This document shows positions 10,075-14,821 of a DNA stretch of 14,821 bases, one piece after another (within the stretch, counting starts at the first letter, position 1; each line of letters opens with the position of its first letter). Source of the DNA: Spongospora subterranea (taxonomy: Eukaryota > Endomyxa > Phytomyxea > Plasmodiophorida > Plasmodiophoridae); contig OUQQ01000520.1 of assembly GCA_900404475.1 (NCBI GenBank), forward strand, positions 1,364-16,184, written 5' to 3'. The translations under genes and the position numbers were made by a program. The notes beneath the pieces are model-generated. The model saw nothing but the letters and a program-made list of their open reading frames with translations. It did no database searches and was not told the origin of the DNA.

Positions 10075-10220
10075 CGTTCAAACCCGAATTTTGATCCACT
10101 TTGCTGGATGTGTGAATTGACCGAATGAACCCGATCCGGGTTGCGATTTAACATGTGTACCGTATAATGACACTCATGGAGTGGTTACGGAAGGGGCTAC
10201 TCTGTCTCTTATCCGAACCT

Positions 10221-10314
10221 TATCCTCTCATCCCACTCGACAACTCTGCTCTTTCTTTTACTCGCCCATTAGACCTATCCTCTCTTCTCACTCATGTAAC
10301 TCTGCTCTTTCTAG
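10221..10314. repeat. Imperfect tandem duplication, 55-56-bp period, pyrimidine-rich
   Basis: TATCCTCTC starts at 10221 and again at 10276. AACTCTGCTCTTTCT starts at 10242 and again at 10298. The two copies are diverged and rich in C and T on the + strand. The repeat lies between two - strand genes, and I infer no function. Confidence 0.7.
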
Positions 10315-10508
10315 AAATCGTCCAGTAAATTGGTCTTTTTATTATATGGTTTTCGTGACGTACTCAGTCGATATTGCTTTGTCTTTATGATCGAAGCGTT
10401 TTTTCGTTTCAATGAACGGACCGACATTTTATGAAAAGTTCCGATTAAGGCTGGGAGTGAAGCGACGTATACTGTTTTGTGAATAAATTCGAGCGACTTA
10501 AGTATGTT

Positions 10509-10514
10509 TTTATT
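10509..10514 (-). terminator. Possible polyadenylation signal of the thiolase gene
   Basis: AATAAA on the - strand lies 5 bases after the thiolase stop codon (10520-10522). It is close to the stop, so the cleavage site would fall just beyond it. It could be chance in AT-rich DNA. Confidence 0.35.
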
Positions 10515-10519
10515 TCCGA

Positions 10520-11755
10520 TTATGCTAGTTCGATAATAATGGAAGAAGCGCCACCTCCGCCATTACAGATTGCAGCGCAGCCAAGACGGCCAGAACGATG
10601 CTTTAATGCAGACAAAAGTGTCACGATGATACGGGCACCGGAACAGCCAAGCGGGTGACCGAGGGCTACGGCTCCTCCGAGAACATTCACTTTGTTAGCG
10701 TCCAACTGCAACAACTTGGTATTGACAGCTCCAACAACAGCGAACGCTTCGTTGAACTCGAATAAATCTATTTGCGCTTTATCCAGGCCGGCATAAGCTA
10801 ACGCTTTAGGGACCGCTAAAGCGGGTGATGTGGTAAATTTGACGGGGTCTTGGGCTGCATCGGCAAAGGACCGAATGTAAGCGATCACCTTAAGATTAAG
10901 CTCCATAGCTTTCTTCTTGCTGACGAGAACAAGCGCTGCAGCTCCATCACTGATTGGACTGGCATTAGCAGCGGTGACTGATCCGTCCTTAGAAAACACT
11001 GGACGAAGTTGGGAGATCTTAGCAAAATCAACTTTGGAAATTTGTTCATCTTGGTCGACGACTGTATCCCCTTTGCGGCCTTTGACAACAATACCAACAA
11101 TCTCTTCTTTGAACAACCCCGATTTGGTCGCAGCTGCCGCTCGTTTATAGCTTTCGGCTGCAACCTGATCTTGCTCTTCACGAGATATATTGTATTCTCG
11201 AGCACATATATCACCACATTCACCCATAGCCGCATCAATATAAGGATCCCATAAGCCGTCATGTTGAACTCCATCAATCAGCTTCCCATGACCATATTTC
11301 ATGCCGAATCTTGCACTCGGAATATAGTAAGGACAATTTGACATTGATTCCATACCACCAACAACAACAATGTCATTGTGGCCCAACATGATCGATTGAG
11401 CACCCAAGGTCGTCGCCTTCATTCCGGATGCGCAGACCTTATTAACCGTTGTACATGGGACCTTGGACGGAATGCCTGCTGCTAGAGCCGCCTGTCGAGC
11501 AGGAGCTTGACCAACTCCAGCGCTTAGCACATTTCCCAAAAACACTTCATCTACAAGATCAGGGCTAACACCGGATCGTTTCAGCGCGTCTTGAATGGCA
11601 GCGGCGCCTAGCTGCACGGCGGATAGCGAACTGAGTGCGCCCCCAAGACACCCGAGCGGTGTCCGAACGGCAGCGACGATGCAGACATGATCAGACATGG
11701 TTGTGGTGAGTTGTCGTGAAAGTGTTGTTAGACGTATGGCCATGAAATGGAGCAA
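10520..11755 (-). CDS. ERG10: Acetyl-CoA acetyltransferase (acetoacetyl-CoA thiolase), no introns
   Basis: This thiolase condenses two acetyl-CoA into acetoacetyl-CoA, the entry step of the mevalonate pathway, or runs in reverse in ketone and isoleucine breakdown. The single 411-codon frame contains VNKVCASGMK with the nucleophile C108, GGMESMSNCPYY, the NEAF loop (335-338), GGAVALGHPLGCSGAR with H367, and CNGGGGAS with the second catalytic cysteine C397. Mature thiolases of this type are about 390-395 aa. The first 19 residues before M20 (MSDHVCIV) have Arg and hydroxyl residues but no acids, like a mitochondrial presequence. Starts at 11755 or 11743 would give a mitochondrial form and 11698 a cytosolic one. 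There is no C-terminal peroxisomal SKL-type signal (it ends IIIELA). The lack of introns contrasts with the intron-dense neighbours; recent transfer, retroposition and intron loss are all possible. Confidence 0.95.
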   Translation of the reverse strand: MLHFMAIRLTTLSRQLTTTMSDHVCIVAAVRTPLGCLGGALSSLSAVQLGAAAIQDALKRSGVSPDLVDEVFLGNVLSAGVGQAPARQAALAAGIPSKVPCTTVNKVCASGMKATTLGAQSIMLGHNDIVVVGGMESMSNCPYYIPSARFGMKYGHGKLIDGVQHDGLWDPYIDAAMGECGDICAREYNISREEQDQVAAESYKRAAAATKSGLFKEEIVGIVVKGRKGDTVVDQDEQISKVDFAKISQLRPVFSKDGSVTAANASPISDGAAALVLVSKKKAMELNLKVIAYIRSFADAAQDPVKFTTSPALAVPKALAYAGLDKAQIDLFEFNEAFAVVGAVNTKLLQLDANKVNVLGGAVALGHPLGCSGARIIVTLLSALKHRSGRLGCAAICNGGGGASSIIIELA

Positions 11756-11788
11756 GATGAGAAGGGTATGGAGTGATGACCGCAGCCT

Positions 11789-11800
11789 CTAACCCCTAAC
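11789..11800. promoter_or_regulatory. Telomere-repeat-like motif in the thiolase 5' flank
   Basis: CTAACCCCTAAC lies about 34 bases upstream of the first thiolase ATG and reads GTTAGGGGTTAG on the gene strand. Related GGGTTAG motifs recur at 11824-11830 and 11908-11914, one in each degenerate unit of the adjoining array. It could be a telo-box-type transcription factor site or a scar of telomeric sequence. Confidence 0.35.
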
Positions 11801-12130
11801 TGATTACCTGTCAGACCAATGATGGGTTAGATAGCTATCGACACAATCAACGGACACGCGATCTGAACCACCGTCCGTTATCCCGTTACCATTAACAGAC
11901 CAATAATGGGTTAGGTAGATATGGACATCAAAGGGCACTCGAGATGAACCACTTGTGTACCGTTACCACTCATCAGACCCATAATGGGATAGATTAGATA
12001 GATATGGACATCAAAGGGCACTCGAGATGAACCACTTGTGTACCGTTACCACTCATCAGACCCATAATGGGATAGATTAGATAGATAGATATGGACTGAG
12101 AACACAATTTCATAGGACCCGCGAGCTGGA
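11796..12130. repeat. Tandem repeat array, 83-84-bp unit, with a GATA microsatellite
   Basis: Bases 11918-12000 and 12001-12083 are identical 83-bp copies starting GATATGGACATC, with an extra GATA at the end of the second. A diverged copy precedes them (about 11834-11917) and remnants flank both sides (from about 11796, and 12088 to about 12130: GATATGGA, GGACCACCG). Each core unit carries CATCAGACC-CATAATGGG and ends in a short (GATA)n run, longest at 12071-12092. The array lies directly upstream of the thiolase gene, so it may carry its promoter elements. The exact identity of two copies indicates a recent duplication. Confidence 0.85.
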
Positions 12131-12332
12131 CCACCGATATCCTTTGGCCATCTTGGAAAGAGATTGACCCTCTTGTCAACCCTAATCTGCACCATAAGGG
12201 TGTTTCCTTCGACTAGCCTCAACTTCTGTGTTTTGCGAGGCATTCACACTGCCTCAATCCTTATTGAACTTTAAAAATTGTTGATTAATGTATCTCCTAC
12301 TTCTTGACGGTGGTATGGTATCCCCAGTGTGA
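12131..12332. other. Non-coding stretch beyond the repeat array
   Basis: I see no supported gene. A 65-codon - strand frame starting at 12243 (MPRKTQKLRLVEGN) runs into the tandem repeat, so its end is not conserved-looking. A small hairpin, GAGGCA (12237-12242) and TGCCTC (12250-12255), lies around that start. Confidence 0.3.
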
Positions 12333-12581
12333 TCACTCGTCTCCATCCATATTATTTTTCACATACCCCCTCCGTTTTTCTATGGTCGCAAATGGGACCT
12401 GAAAATGTTCAAAAATTACTTGTCGCATCGGTTTACGAGCAGCGAGATTGTATTGGTCGTCGAGACATGAGACCTTAATCTCAGTAGTGGTCATTGCACC
12501 GGTTATTCGGATTTTACGTGATCTGGATGCTCTGAAACAAAGCACCAGACGCCGAGTTTTCCGGCAAACCCGCATTCCCAT
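12333..12581 (-). CDS. Possible small basic protein, unidentified
   Basis: An ATG-initiated 82-codon frame. The first 28 residues are strongly basic (CRKTRRLVLCFRASRSRKIR). The rest reads like an ordinary soluble protein (CLDDQYNLAARKPMRQ, PFATIEKRRGYVKNN) and the end is acidic (MDGDE). I recognise no family. A start at the internal ATG at about 12494 (MTTTEIKV) would give a more typical N-terminus. It may be an exon of a longer gene or chance. Confidence 0.25.
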   Translation of the reverse strand: MGMRVCRKTRRLVLCFRASRSRKIRITGAMTTTEIKVSCLDDQYNLAARKPMRQVIFEHFQVPFATIEKRRGYVKNNMDGDE

Positions 12582-12583
12582 TG

Positions 12584-12606
12584 CTGTCGAAAATTGGCTT
12601 CGACAG
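12584..12606. repeat. Short perfect hairpin
   Basis: CTGTCGAA (12584-12591) and TTCGACAG (12599-12606) form an 8-bp stem with a 7-base loop. There is no T-run after it, and it is just upstream of the small - strand frame ending at 12581. Function unknown. Confidence 0.5.
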
Positions 12607-12697
12607 TGCAGCTAGAAACATTACTCTCATGATGAAAATTTTGTTTAGCACCCTACGAAGTGGCTGATTTTGATCCGGAAGGAGGCGATCTCACGCC

Positions 12698-13580
12698 ATG
12701 TCATCAACTACTCTGCATGCAATAATGTTGCATTGGTAAACGGTGATGCGTCTACCTCGCTTCATAGAGACCTGCCGCATTGTATTCAACATTTACATTG
12801 ATGTTTTACTAGCATGGCAAAGAATCAAAACTTTCTCGATTTTTTTACCAAATCGTATGGGTTTAGGAACACGGAAGGCAACATATTTTTTTTCAGCAAT
12901 CAGATTAAAAATGTTGATAGTTTTGTCTAATAAGAAACTCGACAATTCTCTGCAACAAACGGAACGAGTATTTCTTTCACCTTGGGCTTCGCAATTATGG
13001 AAAAAATATATCAGGTTGATGTTGAAACGATTTTCAGTAGCTGTCAGGCCGATTTCTGCGCTATTGGAATGCGAAAAGGAAACAATTTTTCAAAATTGTG
13101 CAAGTCCATGTTGAAAGAGGACCCTCAAAACACCGGATTTGCGATCTTTGATTATTCCTCAACATTAGGGGCCAGGAAGGGATTTCAATTTGATGAACGA
13201 CTCCTTGATATTGCTCGGCTAGAATTGTCGGCAAATCAAAGTATTGTTTGTCGTATGCCACCAGCCATTTTAGCAAGGTTGGGCAAATATTTTGCGCTCT
13301 TCGATGGTCAACGCGGCGACGACCAGAATGAAAACCAACATTGCCTGGCGGCATCAGTGGTCGGCCTCTCGTTATCAGTCGAAACGCAAGTCCCGGCGCT
13401 ATATCTGATTCGAATGTCGAATCTAGGCAGGACTTTGTTTGCGAAAACGGAGCAGAGATTTTTCCCATGGATTTACCACATGACATGATCATATCTGTTC
13501 CAGCGTCGTTTCACGTTCCTGGTTGGAGCATTGACTTGTTTTTGGGCGTGCTCTGCACAGAAACTGTCACCGAGCACTAA
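12698..13580 (+). CDS. Unidentified protein gene, tentative four-exon model
   Basis: The core is a + frame open from about 12934 to 13488 that reads as good protein at 13015-13360 (FCAIGMRKGNNFSKLCKSML, FAIFDYSSTLGARKGFQFDE, MPPAILARLGKYFALFDG). A workable model is exon 1 at 12698-12735 (MSSTTLHAIMLH), a 77-nt intron (GTAAAC...TTTTACTAG), exon 2 at 12813-12912 (MAKNQNFLDFFTKSYGFRN), a 102-nt intron ending ATATCAG, exon 3 at 13015-13359, a 71-nt intron (GTCGGC...CTAGGCAG), and exon 4 at 13431-13580 (DFVCENGAEIFPMDLPHDM). All junction phases agree. Without the last intron the frame would end at 13488 (FFPWIYHMT). I recognise no domain. The antisense frame 13061-13492 is also open but looks less protein-like. 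That something is coded here is likely; the details are not firm. Confidence 0.4.
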
Positions 13581-13811
13581 CTAATTATATATAGATTTAG
13601 GAATTTGGATTTTTCCAAAAACATTTATTGGTGGTTTTTGTACCTGTCGAGCGGGGGTTTGTGGTGTGGCGTTTGGCGCTGATCTTTTCCGTGCTGACTT
13701 AGAGTGCATCTCTTTGAGAGCCCCCGCTTGTAGTATGGCATTGACAGTAGCTTGTTGTTTAATCCACTGCTCAAAAGTCTTTTTAGAAGAACAATTGAGC
13801 CACGCCGCCAT
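13581..13811 (-). CDS. Small basic-tailed protein in the left arm of the inverted repeat, unidentified
   Basis: A 76-aa frame starting MAAWLNCSSKKTFEQWIKQQ. The first half is a likely amphipathic helix (FEQWIKQQATVNAILQAGAL). The second is a basic Pro/Ala/Ser tail (KSARKRSAPNATPQTPARQ) like a disordered nucleic-acid-binding end. The stop abuts the end of the + strand gene to the left (13580), tail to tail. Its central 46 codons are copied in inverted orientation at 13920-14080. The in-frame DNA before the ATG is open for only four codons, so this may be the last exon of a longer gene. No family recognised. Confidence 0.4.
   Translation of the reverse strand: MAAWLNCSSKKTFEQWIKQQATVNAILQAGALKEMHSKSARKRSAPNATPQTPARQVQKPPINVFGKIQIPKSIYN
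13630..13768. repeat. Left arm of a large imperfect inverted repeat
   Basis: This 139-bp arm is the reverse complement of 13920-14080. The arms share long near-identical blocks, for example AGTGGATTAAACAACAAGC, CTCAAAGAGATGCAC and AGTCAGCACGGAAAAGATCA. They are separated by a 151-bp spacer (13769-13919). The right arm has a net 29-base insertion after GATGCAC and a 7-base loss near the outer end. Confidence 0.9.
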
Positions 13812-14155
13812 CAAAATCTTTGCTTCTCAAGCAGAGCGAAGAGAGACATTTGTTGGAGGCATTCGACAACGAGGCGGTATCAATGGCAATCAGCACATTG
13901 ACGTCCGAATGCATGGCTAAGTGGATTAAACAACAAGCCACAGTCAATGCCATACTGCAAGCGGAGGCTCTCAAAGAGATGCACGCAAAACCCAAAACGG
14001 CCCATGGACCACGTGAAAGTCAGCACGGAAAAGATCAGCGCCAAACCACCAACCCCCGCTGGACAGGTACAAAACCCACCAAAAATCGAGTTAAAATACA
14101 CATTACGTGGAAGTCCCGGATCGTATTTCCCATAATCGTTAATGATGACTGTTAA
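13799..14155 (+). pseudogene. Diverged, frame-shifted copy of the small protein (right arm)
   Basis: The + frame opens after a stop at 13796-13798 and reads PSKSLLLKQSEERHLLEAFD, then MAISTLTSECMAKWIKQQ and the shared helix ATVNAILQAEALKEMH. The substitutions against the left-arm copy are few (GAL/EAL). After KEMH the 29-base insertion shifts the frame. The conserved tail (PPTPAGQVQNPP) continues only in another frame, ending at 14135. Either this copy is broken, or a splice not evident to me repairs it. The spacer part (LLEAFDNEAVSMAIST) looks protein-like and has no match in the left arm, so this side may preserve more of the ancestral gene. No good ATG precedes it except the one at 13883. 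Confidence 0.4.
13920..14080. repeat. Right arm of the large imperfect inverted repeat
   Basis: This 161-bp arm pairs with 13630-13768. Both arms code, each reading outward from the spacer, for the same WIKQQATVNAILQA segment. I see no target-site duplication outside the arms, so this looks like an inverted segmental duplication rather than a transposon. Confidence 0.9.
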
Positions 14156-14184
14156 AAACGCTATAGATGTCGAAAAGGATGTGA

Positions 14185-14472
14185 GTGCATCTCGGCGTTT
14201 GCGACACAAAGAAGCGAGTTTTTCCGCATTATCTGGTTGGGAGGGATCCGCCAGAAGATGGCACTGTTCTAAATGAATCGGGTCTGTTGGAACTCATCCA
14301 AGACGGGTTCTCGCTTCTACTTGCGGATATGCACTCAAATGAAAGGTCTGGGTCATGATTTGAAAGGTCTGGGTCATGATTTCGGTCCAACCTTGTCTTT
14401 TTCAGACTTGAGGATCGGGTTGAGCTCACATCGAATTGTGAACTGAGTAAGGCAACCTTTGAACAATTGTGA
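14185..14472 (+). CDS. Unidentified coding fragment, probable last two exons
   Basis: A + frame open from 14185 reads VCDTKKRVFPHYLVGRDPPE and later LLELIQDGFSLLLADMHSNE, then meets a donor GTCTGG at 14346. Removing 14346-14405 (60 nt, acceptor TTTTTCAG) joins in phase to LEDRVELTSNCELSKATFEQ and a stop at 14470-14472. The intron length and acceptor match the established introns of this window. I could not place the 5' exons: the frame has a stop at 14182-14184, which overlaps a good GTGAGT donor at 14181. No family recognised. The antisense Ser/Arg-rich frame 14229-14516 is likely a shadow. Confidence 0.35.
14340..14381. repeat. Perfect 21-bp tandem duplication spanning a splice donor
   Basis: TGAAAGGTCTGGGTCATGAT plus T occurs twice head to tail (14340-14360 and 14361-14381). 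Each copy contains the AG|GTCTGG donor used in the model for 14185-14472, giving two potential donors 21 bases apart. Confidence 0.9.
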
Positions 14473-14512
14473 TACTGTAAAGGACGTGATGCCATACGAG
14501 ACCTACATCGAC

Positions 14513-14819
14513 TCAATCCAGTTGGTACATAAATTCATCAACGTCAGGAAGGTTGATATATTCGATATCCAAGCGGCTCATCGCTACAACGTAGCGCTGA
14601 ACCGCTAAATCATGCGCTGATTGAGAGACGCCATACTCCTCTCTAAACTTGGCCACAGCTGTCTAGCGAAGATGACCTCTCGTAGTCATCCTTCCGACAA
14701 ATGGCTACAGGGACTGTACCCCGGAGAAACTCTGCGAGAATGAACACAATCGCCTTGGTTGGCTGAATCCGGCGTACTCTGCTCCAGGGTTCTTGTTCGT
14801 TTGGCTGTTTTGCAGCCAT
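14513..14819 (-). CDS. Unidentified 81-residue protein, two exons
   Basis: Exon 1 is 14819-14720 (MAAKQPNEQEPWSRVRRIQP, then KAIVFILAEFLR) and exon 2 is 14658-14513 (VAKFREEYGVSQSAHDLAVQ to a stop after EFMYQLD). They are joined across a 61-nt GT-AG intron (GTACAG...GCTAGACAG) in phase 1. Without splicing, exon 1 would end after 58 codons, while the exon 2 frame is clearly protein-like. The product would be an acidic, helical, soluble protein. I recognise no family. The ATG lies 2 bases from the window end, so it could be an internal Met of a longer gene. The + frame opposite exon 2 is also open (MPYETYIDSIQ) but is best explained as its antisense shadow. Confidence 0.5.
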
Positions 14820-14821
14820 AA

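Larger units (their letters stand above)
10075..10519. other. Intergenic region: NAD synthetase promoter side and thiolase 3' side
   Basis: This 445-base stretch contains a 15-base inverted repeat AACCCGATCCGGGTT (10128-10142) upstream of the NAD synthetase start, a pyrimidine-rich tandem duplication (10221-10314) and an AATAAA on the - strand at 10509-10514. The 69-codon + frame at 10181-10390 runs through the repeat and I do not support it as a gene. Confidence 0.4.

Noticed and set aside
13061..13492. 143-codon - strand frame opposite the tentative gene at 12698-13580
   Set aside because: The + frame has more protein-like composition and plausible splice sites; this one looks like its antisense shadow, though not excluded.
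13630..14080. Foldback transposon or MITE
   Set aside because: The arms encode a protein segment, differ by indels and show no target-site duplication; inverted gene duplication explains them better.
14229..14516. 95-codon Ser/Arg-rich - strand frame
   Set aside because: It includes the translated 21-bp tandem repeat (NHDPDLS twice) and is antisense to a better + strand two-exon model.
1..14821. tRNA, rRNA, CRISPR or bacterial operon features
   Set aside because: No cloverleaf, rRNA-like block, regular spacer array or operon layout was seen; the window is spliced eukaryotic DNA.

Overview
This window is nuclear DNA from an intron-rich eukaryote with a fairly compact genome, probably an early-diverging fungus or a close relative. 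The evidence is a SEC61 translocon alpha subunit, a eukaryote-type glutamine-dependent NAD+ synthetase and a fungal-type (Msy-like) mechanosensitive channel. All three are broken up by short spliceosomal introns of 44-71 nt with YTAAY/CTGAC-like branch sequences close to the acceptor. The fungal placement is inference; that the organism is a eukaryote is secure.

Layout. 1-1028 looks partly coding on the + strand, but I could not resolve a gene. 1123-3473 (+) is an 8-exon MscS/Msy-type channel. 3996-4622 (+) is an uninterrupted pyridoxamine 5'-phosphate oxidase. 4796-6528 (-) is SEC61 alpha in 7 exons, convergent with the oxidase. 7103-10074 (-) is NAD+ synthetase in 17 exons, including a 22-nt microexon and two consecutive GC-AG introns. 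10520-11755 (-) is an intronless acetyl-CoA acetyltransferase (thiolase) with a probable mitochondrial leader. Its 5' flank carries an 83-bp tandem repeat array with telomere-like motifs.

The last 3 kb (about 12300-14821) holds only proteins I do not recognise: a tentative multi-exon + strand gene (12698-13580), an imperfect inverted repeat whose two arms encode diverged copies of the same short basic protein (13630-14080), a small + strand coding fragment (14185-14472) and an 81-residue two-exon - strand gene that begins at the window edge (14513-14819).

The recognised genes have unrelated housekeeping jobs: membrane tension release, vitamin B6 and NAD cofactor synthesis, protein translocation, and acetoacetyl-CoA formation. 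I see no sign of an operon-like system. I rebuilt the exons by requiring family conservation and an unbroken frame. The spliced lengths close exactly in frame: 640 aa for the channel, 475 aa for SEC61 alpha and 713 aa for NAD+ synthetase. The most interesting signals are in splicing architecture (GC-AG pair, micro-exons, tandem acceptor, stop-free introns), the inverted gene duplication and the repeat-laden thiolase promoter. No wholly new system could be demonstrated.
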